From the NCBI GenBank assembly GCA_918797485.1, contig CAKKNE010000003.1, positions 4,588,001 to 4,652,000 on the forward strand: DNA of 64,000 nt. The letters are read 5' to 3'. The translations under genes and the position numbers were made by a program. The DNA comes from Pelagomonas calceolata. Taxonomy: Eukaryota; Sar; Pelagophyceae; Pelagomonadales; Pelagomonadaceae. Below the pieces are notes generated by a model. The model was not told where the DNA came from. It made no database searches and worked only from the letters and a program-made list of their open reading frames with translations. Positions 9,835 to 19,291 of the stretch are shown piece by piece (the stretch's first letter is position 1; the number at the start of each line of letters is the position of its first letter).

Positions 9835-10552
9835 GATGATGATATATAAGTTAAGTGACTTTTTACACCACTACTTCGATGTTTAGAGGTCAATTAAGCC
9901 CTATTCGCTGCGCTCATAGAACAATCGACCTCTAATCGAAAAAGTGATGAAAAAAGACACATCAACTTATTTTAGGGTTCGCCCCGCCCCGACCTTACCA
10001 AATGTAGATTTTAGAATTTTAAGATTTATATTTAATTTATGATATTGTTATGACGAAAATGATTTCAAGTTATGCTTTGTGTGTGTGTGTGTGTTAAACT
10101 TGCTTCAAGATATACACCAATTTGCCTGTCGGCAAATCGATGCATATCTATCGCAAGCGCGCGCCCCCAAAAACACAGATCATTATATATTCAAGTTAAT
10201 TACTCTTTATATATTAATTACACTTTCGTGAAAGCGTTGCCAAAGCACTATGAAAGAGCGTTTCTGTATATATTCTATGATATGATCTACTTCGTCTGCT
10301 GTGTAATTACCAATGTTGAAAATCGAATTTACTAGTAAAATTTTTCTTATTGGACAGTTACTTATTCATCCTCGGAACTTTCAGGTCGGGGCGGGGCGAA
10401 CCCTAAAATAAGTTGATGTGTCTTTTTTCATCACTTTTTCGATTAGAGGTCGATTGTCCTATGTCAGGCTATGAGCGCAGCGAATAGGGCTTAATTGACC
10501 TCTAAACATCGAAGTAGTGGTGTAAAAAGTCACTCAACTTATATCATCATCT
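9835..10552. mobile_element. AT-rich inverted-repeat (foldback/MITE-like) element
   Basis: The left arm 9835-9994 and right arm 10384-10552 are near-perfect inverted copies of about 160 bp; the right arm carries about 9 extra bases near 10465. Arms begin and end in GATGATGATATA / TATATCATCATC and carry GTTCGCCCCGCCCCGACC at their inner ends. The ~390-bp core is strongly AT-rich, with a GT microsatellite near 10080-10094, and has no credible ORF. It sits exactly between the convergent stops of the PPR and ankyrin genes (9834, 10587), so both 3' UTRs should carry one arm. No clear target duplication was seen. Confidence 0.85.
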
Positions 10553-10586
10553 CCGGACTCGGAGGCGTCGTTTTAACAGTCTTAGT

Positions 10587-12157
10587 CTACCACCAGCTCC
10601 GCGGCCGGTTGAGGCGCGCGCAGGCCCGCTCGAACTCCGCCGCGGCGTCGTCGAGCTCGCCGGCCTTGTCGGCGAGGCGCGAGAGTCGCTCCCCGCGCTC
10701 CGCCGCCGCCGTGCGCAGGCCGCCGAGCCCCCCCGCGCCGCCATGCGCGTCGCGGGCCCGCGGCGACGGCGACGGCGCGGCGGCGCGCGTCCAGGACGCC
10801 GGCAGCAGCGACGCTAGCGCCGACGGCCGCGCGGGGGCGCCCTTTTCGAGGGCGAGAGAAAGAGCCCCCCACGACGCGTCCGCGCCGGGTGTCGCGCCGA
10901 CCGCCGCCGCCTTCGCCGCGCACGCCGCCCGGAGCGCGGCGGAGTCCGGCGAGGCGCGCGCGTCGGCCGCCGCGCAGACGGCCACGATCGCGGCCGAGAG
11001 GGCCGGCGGACACGGCTCGGGCGCGGCGGCCCGCGCGAGTGCCAGTTCGGGCGCGTAGACGCCCGCGGCGTCGCGCGCCGCCGGCGCCGCGCCGCCGCGC
11101 ACCAACGCCTCGGCCGCGGCGGCGACGTCGTCCGGGTTCTCGTGGGAGGCGAAGCAGCAGTGCAAAGGAGCGGCGCCCCGCCCCAGCCCGACGCGCGCCG
11201 CGCTCGTGTGAGGCGGCGGCCGCGCGAGGAGCCGAACGTCGGCGTCCGCGCCCGCGCCCAGGAACGCGGAGAGCGCGGGCGCCCGCCGGCAGAACGCGAG
11301 CGCGTGCGCGGCCGTGAAGCCCCGTCCGTCGCGCGCCGCGAGCGCGTCGGGCCCGAGCGCCGCCGCCGCCGCGCCCGCGGCCGCGGCTTCCGCGCGCGCC
11401 GCTGCCACCACCAGCGCGTGGGCCGGCGCCGCGCCGCGGCGGTCGCGCTTCGACGCCGGCGCGCCCGCGGCGACGAGCGCCTCGACCTGCGTAGAACCAA
11501 AAACCGTGGCTCCCGAGGCCTTGACCTGTTCGATGGCCGATAGCTTCCGCACGGGCCTCCAACGCAAACGGGGCGCGCCGCGGCGCACGCGACGTGCAGC
11601 GCCGTCGCGCCGGCGCCGTCAACCGCGCCCACGTCGGCGCCCCGCTCGAGCAAGTGCGTGACGCGGGCGCCGCGCGCCGCGGCGACGTGGAGCGGCGCGC
11701 GGCCCCGCGCGTCCCTCGCGTTCACGTCACATTCGCCCGTGTCGTCGTCGCAGAGCGCCCGCGCGTGCGGCGAGCCCCGGAGACAGGCGTGCCGCCAGGT
11801 GCCGGAAGCTCCGAGGCCGGCGCGACCCGCAAGGAGGCGCGCGCCGAGCGCGAGGAGCCACGCGCCGCGGTGCGTCGTCACCAGCACAACGCCGGCGTCG
11901 CCCCGCCGCCCCACGGAAAATGCGCCGGGCGGCGTGTGCGGTGGCGGTGTCACATCGATCGCGCAGCCAGCGTCGACACGCACGACAGCGCGCTTGCTGC
12001 CGTCCTCGGCCTCGACGACGAGCGTCGTCGCGCCGCGTCGTCGCAAGAGACGCGCGCGCGCGTCGACGAGCCGGGCGCCCGTGAGCCGGCTAACAAGACC
12101 CTTGCCCTTCCGGAGCCACTGGACCCTGCCCGCTAGGGCGACGTCCTGCTCCTGCAT
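10587..12157 (-). CDS. PH-like, ankyrin-repeat, R-SNARE-motif protein, two exons
   Basis: Exons 12157-11570 and 11486-10587 join to 495 aa. Residues ~8-120 look like a PH domain (AGRVQWLRKGKGLVSRLT, then alternating strands and a closing helix). Residues ~140-330 contain ankyrin repeats (GRAPLHVAAARG, GATALHVAC, GFTAAHALAF, GAAPLHCCFASH). The last ~45 residues match an R-SNARE core: ERGERLSRLADKAGEL, then AAAEFERACARL and NRPRSWW at the very end, close to the VAMP2 pattern ERDQKLSELDDRAD...WW. The zero-layer Arg is present, but no membrane anchor follows. PH plus an anchorless R-SNARE recalls amisyn, a negative regulator of SNARE assembly; the ankyrin insert is unusual. Function is inferred. 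Confidence 0.72.
11487..11569 (-). other. intron in the ankyrin/SNARE gene
   Basis: 83 bp, GT-AG, phase 0, ending TTCTACGCAG. Removal joins TALHVACAAARP to VEALVAAGAPASKRD, completing one ankyrin repeat. The flank similarity is poor, so the donor could be shifted by a few codons. Confidence 0.6.
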
Positions 12158-12227
12158 CTGCGCTTAGCACATCAGGACCGCACGAAGATGCTGAAATGCG
12201 ACTTATAACAAAAGCATCGCACTTTAG

Positions 12228-12440
12228 ATGGGCAAAATACTATTAGCAGTCAATTCGGGTTGCGGGGGCGCGCCTCGAGGGGTGACGGGGGAGCTATCCC
12301 CCGCGAGCGTGTACGTAAGCTTGCTGCCGGTCGTAGAAGCGTGCGTCGTCGTCGCCGTGCCCGGGCGCGTTGGTGAAGTCCGGGTTCCCGCGGACGAGCC
12401 GGAGGCCGTCGATCTTGATCCGGGCGTAAGGCGGCGGTCC
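12228..12440 (-). repeat. dispersed coding-3'-end repeat, copy 1
   Basis: On the minus strand it encodes ARIKIDGLRLVRGNPDFTNA...GDDDARFYDRQQAYVHARGG and a stop, then a near-palindrome GGGGGATAGCTCCCCC and the terminal sequence AACCCGAATTGACT. The same end recurs at 22236-22600, 45115-45385, 49615-49880 and 54115-54395. This copy starts latest in the coding part. Confidence 0.85.
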
Positions 12441-12458
12441 GAGTCCACAGTGACATCT

Positions 12459-12562
12459 GCCCCGTACCGTCAACGGTACGGGGCACACAGGCACTAGTGA
12501 GTTTTGCGCCACTAGCATTAAGCTGTTTTACGCCACTCGTCACAACGCTGTTCTTCGCCGCT
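12459..12562. repeat. short palindrome-headed repeat, copy A
   Basis: Starts with a 24-bp palindrome (CCCCGTACCG... mirrored, one central mismatch), then GCACACAGGC and three related ~15-bp steps (GTTTTGCGCCACTAG, GTTTTACGCCACTCG, GTTCTTCGCCGCT). It is about 95% identical by eye to 18607-18722. No coding capacity. Confidence 0.75.
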
Positions 12563-12569
12563 AAGTAAT

Positions 12570-14015
12570 TCAAAGGTGGAAGAAGAGCGGCCCATGGTCG
12601 TGGATCGGGACGGCGGGCGCTCGCCTGGCGAGCTCCGCGGCAAGAAAGCCGTCGGCCGCGTAGAGACGCCGCTTCGACGGCTGGGGCTTGCCATCTTCAA
12701 AGAGGCGGACGGCGAACGTCATGTTGCGCATCGCCGACGGCCGCACGAGCATGCACCCCAGGTCGATGTGCGTATAGTTAAAGGCCACGCTATGGAAATT
12801 TCTGCGAAGGTGGCAGGAGAAGTCGACGGCCGTCGACCCGACGTCCGGGCGCGCGTTGAACACGGCAAGCTGGTGCCGGAAGAAGTCGACGTGGTAGATG
12901 TTGTCGCCGTTCGTGACATGGATGAAGTCGCAGCCGCCTCGCCGGCGCATCTCGAGGAGCCACAGGTCCGTCAGGATGTAGCCGTAGTCTTTTTTGACCG
13001 TGACGCCCCAGCGTCGCCTGAAGGCCGTCTCGGCGCGCTGGTAGCGATCGTCGAAGCGCTCGTGGATCTCGAAGCTGCCCGACGCGTTCTGATCAACGCA
13101 CGACGCCTCGAACGCCACGCGGCGGCGGAAGCAGGGCAACAGCGGAAGCCGCCAATCCGTGTTGGCGAGGTGCACCTCCAGGTCCACCGGCGTCCCGGCC
13201 GCGCGCACGGCCGCTCGCATCGTCTGCAGCATCGTACCGATCACGCTCTTGTGGCCATTGTAGCTACGGACGTATGCGCAGATGCGGGTCGCGTTGCGGG
13301 TCGCGGGGCCCCCGGGCGCCGCTCCAGTCCGCGCCGCCGCCGCATCTAAGTCCGCGGGGCGGCCGCACGCGCAATTTCCGCCGACCGGCCGGCACGTCAC
13401 GCCGTGGGATCCTTGTCGTCCTACGTCCAGCCTGTTGTCGCACGCGCCGACGCGATGGTCCATGCGACACGCCACCTGTTCGTACTTGGCCGTACGTCGG
13501 CGCGCCTCGTGGACCTTATATTTTGCCGTCACCGCCGCGGTGAGGGCGTGGACCTTATATTTTGCCGTCTCCGCCGCGGTGAGGGGCGCCGCCTCGCAGC
13601 CGAAGCGTCTTCCTTCTCGCCGCCCGTGGCTCTGGAAGTGTCGGTGGAGCGCTTGGACGTTGCACTCGTCCTTGCTGCAGAAGGCGTACTCGAGATCGGG
13701 GTAGCGTCGCCCGTAGCACGTGGCGCCTTCGAACACATCCGATATATTCACCTGAAACGAGCCGAGTCCCGCGCGGCAGGCCGGCGGTGACGCGGCGACG
13801 GATGTGTTTGCCGCTCCAAACGGCCGAGCCGCCGCGAGGTGCGGCGAGGCCAGCAGCACGCCGAGGGCCAGCCCGCGCCCCGCGGAGCTGCCGGAGCCGG
13901 ACAAAAGGGTGCCGACGCCCGTGATCGCAGCAGCGGAGCTGCGCGCCGTCGCCAGGACGGCGATGGCGAGCAAGGTCGTCGTGGTCATGGAGGGGCAGCG
14001 CCACGTCGGCATCAT
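12570..14015 (-). CDS. type II membrane glycosyltransferase-like protein
   Basis: The 481-aa product has a hydrophobic N-terminal segment (about residues 10-35: TTTLLAIAVLATARSSAAA), as in Golgi type II enzymes. Residues ~95-140 form a cysteine-bearing module (ATCYGRRYPDLEYAFC, then HGRREGRRFGC) that I associate with algal nucleotide-sugar transferase-like proteins. The C-terminal half contains ICAYVRSYNGHKSVIGTMLQ and an acidic motif HVTNGDNIYHVDFF that could bind metal and a sugar nucleotide. Inside is an in-frame 39-bp tandem duplication (13 aa, TAKYKVH units) at about 13510-13588. The exact family and donor sugar are not assigned. Confidence 0.6.
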   Translation of the reverse strand: MMPTWRCPSMTTTTLLAIAVLATARSSAAAITGVGTLLSGSGSSAGRGLALGVLLASPHLAAARPFGAANTSVAASPPACRAGLGSFQVNISDVFEGATCYGRRYPDLEYAFCSKDECNVQALHRHFQSHGRREGRRFGCEAAPLTAAETAKYKVHALTAAVTAKYKVHEARRRTAKYEQVACRMDHRVGACDNRLDVGRQGSHGVTCRPVGGNCACGRPADLDAAAARTGAAPGGPATRNATRICAYVRSYNGHKSVIGTMLQTMRAAVRAAGTPVDLEVHLANTDWRLPLLPCFRRRVAFEASCVDQNASGSFEIHERFDDRYQRAETAFRRRWGVTVKKDYGYILTDLWLLEMRRRGGCDFIHVTNGDNIYHVDFFRHQLAVFNARPDVGSTAVDFSCHLRRNFHSVAFNYTHIDLGCMLVRPSAMRNMTFAVRLFEDGKPQPSKRRLYAADGFLAAELARRAPAVPIHDHGPLFFHL

Positions 14016-15240
14016 TTCTGAAATGCTGCCGGGCTGCCGTCTGGGGGTCTGTATGCGCGTTGGCGCTGCTTTTTAGCTCCTTTGGGAGCACACAGCGAGA
14101 GCGAGTGTGGGAGAGAGACGCTGGTCACGGCCGCTTCACTATAGGATGTTGGAATTGCTAAACTTAGCTAAACAAAGGCGCCTAATGCCGCCCGTAACTC
14201 GGCACGCGGGCATCCTCGTGCAAAACACTTAGTGTACGCCGTGGGCACGGGCAGCCGGGCTACGCGTTGCAAAAAACGCGGCAGCAATTGGGCTGCCTCT
14301 CGCCGAGAAAACGGCCAAAAACCATGCAAAAAGCCATGCGATCGTCTTTTTTGGCGCCGTTTCGAGCCGATCGGGCCACCGCAGCGTCGGACATCGTAAA
14401 ACATGTGGCCGCGGACGATTTAAAACACTAAACAGGGGCAGCGGTCCGTGGGATGTCAGTCTATGCGTGGTCCGCGTTTACGGCGAGAACGCGGCTTCGG
14501 GCGAAAATCGCGCCCGTGGGTCGCGAGATTTGGCAGAGGCCTTCTCAGCCACCATGACGTGCATACGAGGGGCGTCGAGGGCTGTGTTGAGGACCACGGG
14601 GAGCAGCAATGCCTGGAGCGCGTCGCGGCGGCGCCGTGGGCTCGAAATCTCAAAAGTTATGAGAACGTCACGTCGATATCGTCAGTAGGCATGGTGATGG
14701 AGCGAAAACGGCCGAAGGTTCTCATAACTTTTGCGCTCACGGCGGCTGAGAGGGCTATATGTCCGGCCAAATGGGCAGCCCCTCTCGCTCCCAGGAGCGC
14801 CCGCGAGCTGCTACTTTTTTGCTCATCCGCGAGCTGGGACATCGGACGACGTGCTGCGGCCGCGCTTCCGCTGAAAACAGGCGCGGCGACCGGTGAACTC
14901 CACCATTCACGCTGCGCGTTTAGCTAAACAAAGCTAAACTTTTGGCATGCGCCGCTGGCGATTTGAGGCTTCCCGTCCGCGGCCCGGAGGCCCTCAGGCA
15001 CGGATCTTACGTAGAATGCGCTTTTATTTCCAAAATCCCTAATATTATAATCTCGGCTTTTGGTGCTACCGTGTGGTGCGGGCCATCGTGCGAAGTAAGG
15101 TCGCCGACGCGAGCCCGCCAGACAAACGCTTGGAGGCTTGCGACACCGGCTCTAGGGCGCAAGGACCGGCTAAACGGAAGCTGGGCGAACAAAAACGACG
15201 CGCGCGCGCCGTAAGTACACAAAGAACCTAGGAGTGCCCG
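14016..15240. other. gene-poor stretch with inverted-repeat words
   Basis: No frame with a recognisable domain. Bases 14651-14666 and 14717-14732 are inverted 15-bp copies (AAAAGTTATGAGAAC) about 50 bases apart, a potential hairpin. GCTAAACTTAGCTAAACAAAG near 14157 and TTTAGCTAAACAAAGCTAAAC near 14918 bracket a ~780-bp block and may be the ends of a decayed element. Confidence 0.4.
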
Positions 15241-15250
15241 GGGACAGATA

Positions 15251-15403
15251 CTACGTGGGCAACGCTTCGTCGATGGCCGCGAGCGCCGCGAGGAGCGCGC
15301 GGCAGCGGTCGCCGTCGGAGACGTAGAGCGCGCCGGCGAGGCACTCGAGGCCCGACGCGTCGGCGTAGAGTCGTAGACGCTCGCCGCGAGCCGCCGCGGA
15401 AAG
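15251..15403 (-). pseudogene. C-terminal fragment of an unknown gene
   Basis: A 50-codon frame with the host's GC-ending codons (contains LRLYADASGLECLAGALYVS and DRCRALLAALAAIDEALPT before TAG), closed upstream by an in-frame TGA. No Met start and no upstream continuation is visible, so it may be a terminal exon or a gene remnant. It resembles nothing I can name. Confidence 0.4.
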
Positions 15404-15514
15404 TCAAACCCTGAATCCGCGTACTCGTTTTGTTGCTTGAAAAGTTGAGGACCGTCGAGGTTTTCACCAGACCCCCATACAGACATCTTGTTATGTATTG
15501 TATAGAATTTTTTT

Positions 15515-15700
15515 TTTGGCTTTGAACTTGAGTCCTAAGAGCCTTACCCTGCTCGGTCATGATACCCAACCGGAGCTTCGAGAGCGATAAGGTTATAGAC
15601 GATAAGGTAACGATATAAAGATTCCGAGTCCTCAATCTCAGGCCGCTCCCGTGGATAACTTCGTTGATACTACCGTGACTTCTCCGAGTCCGTTTGCGCC
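15515..15700 (-). repeat. decayed LINE C-terminal fragment
   Basis: The minus strand reads LSKLRLGIMTEQGKAL, matching ISRLRLGILTEQGEGS at the end of the longer LINE copy at 57326-58170, with upstream similarity (NEVIHG..., LYIV). The reading frame is short and lacks the usual tail repeat. Confidence 0.6.
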
Positions 15701-15740
15701 GCAAGTAAACAACAACAACTAGTACTAGTAGTAGAGTTAA

Positions 15741-16340
15741 CTACCCTTTGCTAAGCGGCGCGGCGCCCCAATCCACCTCCCCGAGGGGCCCCGCCAGGAT
15801 TCCCGCGTCGAGCCGCTCCAGAAGGTAGTCCGCCACGGCCAGGCACCGCTCCGCCTCGACGTCTCGGGCGCCGAGGTGCACGTGGCGCCAGATCGCCGCG
15901 CCGAGCGCGTCGCGCCGGTCGGCGCCGTCGCGGGACGAGGCGTCGTCGTACTCGAGGGCCGCCTGGAACGAGTACTTCTGTACGTCGGTCAAATGTTTGT
16001 TCACGGAGATCTCCGCGACACCCGATGCTCGTATTCGCGCCTGCGTGTCCTCCCAGAGCTCGTCGAAGACCGCCTCCTGGAGCAGCCGGCGCTCGCGCCT
16101 GGTGGAGGCGCCCTCCGTCTCGAACGCCCGGTGGACGAGCCAGACGTGCGCGAAAATGAGGGAATGCTGCGGCCGGAACGCGCGCGTGTCGATCCCCGCG
16201 CGCTTCGCCCAGTTCGGGTGCGATGCCTGCAACGCGCACGCCCGAAAGAGCGCATGGGCGGTGCGCGCGCGCGTCGCGTCGGCGCCGAAGTAGCCCACTG
16301 CTTTGAGGAGGGGCCGCAGTCGCGTCTCCAAGGACGGCAT
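15741..16340 (-). CDS. UQCC1: UQCC1/Cbp3-type cytochrome bc1 assembly chaperone
   Basis: The 199-aa product matches the ubiquinol-cytochrome c chaperone domain over most of its length: the tryptophan/histidine helix SLIFAHVWLVHRAFETEG, FDELWEDTQARIRASGV, FQAALEYDD, LGAAIWRHV, and the closing EVDWGAAPL (compare EVSWRPL in human UQCC1). Cbp3/UQCC1 binds the mitochondrial ribosome and newly made cytochrome b during complex III assembly. The N-terminus has several Arg and few acids (MPSLETRLRPLLKAVGYFGA), weakly presequence-like. It diverges from the NAMPT gene across 188 bases, so the two probably share a promoter region. Confidence 0.85.
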   Translation of the reverse strand: MPSLETRLRPLLKAVGYFGADATRARTAHALFRACALQASHPNWAKRAGIDTRAFRPQHSLIFAHVWLVHRAFETEGASTRRERRLLQEAVFDELWEDTQARIRASGVAEISVNKHLTDVQKYSFQAALEYDDASSRDGADRRDALGAAIWRHVHLGARDVEAERCLAVADYLLERLDAGILAGPLGEVDWGAAPLSKG

Positions 16341-16528
16341 CGCTTGCGCTTTCGATTGCGTTTAGCAGCTGTGCGTCAACGATTGGGACTACACGTGCCG
16401 GCTGGCTCGTAGTCGCTGCGCCGTCGCGCGCGCCGCGCGCGCGAGGTCAAAATCGGGTTTTATCTCCTATCCGCCGATAGGTGTGTGTATCAAGGAGCAG
16501 TCTCCTGGACGCCGCAGGACCGGCAGCG

Positions 16529-18383
16529 ATGGACAACCTCCTCCTCCTCACGGACTCGTACAAGGTGAGCCACTGGGCCCAGTACCCGCCGGGGACCGAG
16601 ACCGTGTACTCCTACTTTGAGAGCCGAGGCGGCAAGTACGACGAGGTCTGCTTTTTTGGCTTGCAATATTTCCTGAAGCGCTACCTCGCGGGGGAAGTCG
16701 TGACGGAGGCGCGCATCGACGAGGCCGCGGCCTACTACGAGGGCCACTTCCCGCCCGGCTTCGAGTTCAACCGAAAGGGCTGGGAGCACATCGTCGACGA
16801 GCACAAGGGCCGGCTCCCCCTCACCATCAAGGCGGTGCCCGAGGGGACGGTGGTCGGCGTGAAAAATGTCTTGATGACGGTCGAAAACACGGATCCGAAG
16901 TGCTTCTGGCTGACGAACTACGTGGAGACGCTCTTGGTGCAGGTCTGGCACGCGATGACCGTCTGCACGCATTCGAGGGAGCAGAAGAAGGTGATCGCGG
17001 CCTACTTAGCCGAGACGGGCGACGTCGGCGGCCTGGGCTTCAAGCTGCACGACTTCGGGTTCCGCGGCGTTTCGAGCGTGGAGAGCGCGGGCACCGGGGC
17101 CTGTGCCCACCTGGTGAACTTTCTGGGGACGGACACCGTCGCGGGCTTGGTCGTGGCCCGAGAATACTACGGGTGCCGCACGGCCGGCTTCTCCATCCCC
17201 GCGTCGGAGCATTCGACGATCACCGCGTGGGGGCGTGCGGACGAGGCCAAAGCTCTGGAGAACATGCTAGATCCAGCGTTTGGCACGCACGACGCCTTCA
17301 AATTAAACTTTCGGATGCGCCATCGACGCGACGTCGTCCCGCTACGCTGGCTCGATGGCGCGGATGGTGCGCGGCCCCTCGCCTCGGCGTCGTCGCGCGA
17401 CCGCTCCTCACCGGTCACGTCAACGTAGGCTCGACGCGTACCCCACGGGCCTGGTAGCGTGCGTGTCCGACTCCTACGACGTCTTCAAAGCCTGCAGCGA
17501 GATCTGGGGGGAGACGCTGCGGTCGAAGGTTTTGGGGCGTGAGGGGACGCTCGTCGTGCGTCCCGACTCCGGCGAGCCCTGCGCTACGTCGTTAAAATGC
17601 CTCGAGCTGCTCTACGAGAAGTTCGGCGGTCCGCTCGTCCGCGTCGGTCGCCTCGAGGTGCCTTCGCTTGGCGTAGTAGTCGTCGGTCGACCTACACGCC
17701 GTCGACACGACGGTCGCGGCGATGGCCTGCCGGTGGGGTCAAAGAAGTACTCGAATCGCGTCTCGTCGACGACGCGCCGACGAAGGCGGACGCCGGCTCG
17801 CCACCTCCGCGCCCGTCGGCGCGACGGCTTCATTCGCGCAGGTCAGGTGAACGAAAAGGGCTACAAGGTCCTGGACCCCCACGTCCGCTTGATTTGGGGC
17901 GACGGCATCGACTACCAGGCGTTGTGCACGATCTGCGCCACGCTCAAAGCCAACGGATGGTCCCTCGACAACATCGCCTTTGGGAGCGGCGGCGGCCTGC
18001 TCCAGAAGCTGAATAGGGACACGCAAAAGTGCGCGTTCAAATGCTCCTCCATCACCGTCGGCGGCCAGGACCGGGACGTGTTCAAGGACCCGGTCACGGA
18101 CCCGGGCAAGGCGTCCAAGCGGGGGCGCCTCGCGCTCGTGGCCGATTCGGAAGGCTCCTACGTCACGAAGACGGCGTGTCCCAGGGAGGGCGTGCCCGGC
18201 GACGTGCTGGTCGAGGTCTTCCGCGACGGGACGTTGTTGGTGGACCAGTCCTTCGACGACGTGCGCGCGCGCGCGGCCATTCCCGACCCCTCGACGCTGC
18301 CGCTGCTCGGGGGCGTCGCCGGGGCGCCTCCGCAGCAAATCGAGGTGCTCTACGGCACAGTCGAGCAAATCGACGGACTGTAG
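16529..18383 (+). CDS. NAMPT: nicotinamide phosphoribosyltransferase, three exons
   Basis: Exons 16529-17286, 17429-17628 and 17842-18383 join to 499 aa (human enzyme 491). NAMPT makes nicotinamide mononucleotide from nicotinamide and PRPP, the salvage route to NAD. Visible: [20 protein letters not shown] at the start; [31 protein letters not shown]; and [20 protein letters not shown], the PRPP/product-binding region, followed by RGRLALV. Intron 1 removal gives [22 protein letters not shown]; intron 2 removal gives [17 protein letters not shown]. Intron 1 uses GC as donor. An in-frame Met at 16481 would add 16 residues; 16529 gives the family's usual start. Confidence 0.93.
17287..17428 (+). 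mobile_element. introner-type intron (NAMPT intron 1, GC-AG)
   Basis: 142 bp. Flanks GCACGACG / GCTCGACG (7 of 8), with the donor GC inside the first copy. The interior carries GCGCCATCGACGCGACGTCG and GGCTCGATGGCGCGG, the hairpin module of the other introners; the terminal repeats are decayed. Confidence 0.75.
17629..17841 (+). other. intron (NAMPT intron 2)
   Basis: 213 bp, GT-AG, phase 1, ending TCATTCGCGCAG. Flanks GTCCGCTC / GTCAGGTG match at 5 of 8. It contains an open frame throughout, so it can be mistaken for coding sequence. Confidence 0.7.
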
Positions 18384-18606
18384 AGGTGTCGCTACTTTGG
18401 CCGGCATCCACCCTCCAGACTCCATGTTCGTAGGTCGCGTGAACCCCCCCTTTGACCCCGGAGGCGTCTGTGCTTCCTTCCTGCCTAACACGAGCACCCC
18501 GGATCTCTAGGCTCTAGTACTCGCAGGCTAGGCTGGCGGTAGAGGCCCGGGCTGGCAGGTATCCTGAGTCAGTGTATGTCCTTCCTTTGGGATATTCCTT
18601 CCTAAG

Positions 18607-18722
18607 ATGGCTGCCCCGTACCGTTAACGGTACGGGGCACACAGGCCCTAGTGAGTTTTGCGCCACTAGCATTAGAGCTGTTTTACGCCGCTCGTCAGAA
18701 CGCTGTTCTTCGCCGCTCGTCC
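18607..18722. repeat. short palindrome-headed repeat, copy B
   Basis: Second copy of the repeat at 12459-12562. Here the 24-bp palindrome is perfect, centred on GTTAAC. The downstream three-step pattern (GTTTTGCGCC..., GTTTTACGCC..., GTTCTTCGCC...) is conserved. Confidence 0.75.
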
Positions 18723-19291
18723 TTTCCGTCCCCGTAAAAACGTTTCTCTCGCTCCCCGCGTTCCGATGAGCACCTTTTCAAAACCATCCGGGGAGCGAGA
18801 CCTATGTTAGGCACAAATTACACACTAGAAAATTCACAAAAAATGCCTCCGCGCGTAGTCCGGCCGTCGGGGGCCTCTATGCTGACCCATGGGTGGGTCC
18901 GAACCGTTCGGACCGCTCAAAACCTCCACAACGCCGACATTCAGTGGGCCGAACGTGACGTCGAGGCCGACTTCGTGCAGCCTAAATTGTGCATTCCGGG
19001 CCAATTGAACCAAAACCGTGGCCACGGAGCATCTATTACGATCGTATGCGATGGCCCACGCACGTCAACGGGCTCGCCGCGATTCGATGACAACGAGCCG
19101 GCCCATACCCCGAAATGCGCCGTCGGATGCCGCAGCCGAACGGGCCTTATGGTTCGCTCCAGCCGTTCCACGTCGTTCGGTAGGTCCCCACGCTTGGTCC
19201 CGCGCTCGGGTAGATCGCTTCGCGCCGCGGAGGACCTACTAGTACGTTGGGCAGATCACGGGCAAATCACGACCTTCTTCAACAAGGTTAC
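18723..19291. other. gene-free stretch
   Basis: Intermediate G+C with no recognisable coding frame or RNA gene. CTCGCTCCCCG near 18750 and CGGGGAGCGAG near 18790 form an inverted pair around a ~30-base loop. Confidence 0.4.

Noticed and set aside
14448-14927. 159-aa plus-strand frame in the gap after the glycosyltransferase
   Set aside because: No domain, poor codon bias, and it crosses the inverted repeat at 14651-14732; treated as chance.
17629-17841. Coding extension through NAMPT intron 2
   Set aside because: The frame is open, but the peptide there is Arg-rich and breaks family alignment; splicing restores it.
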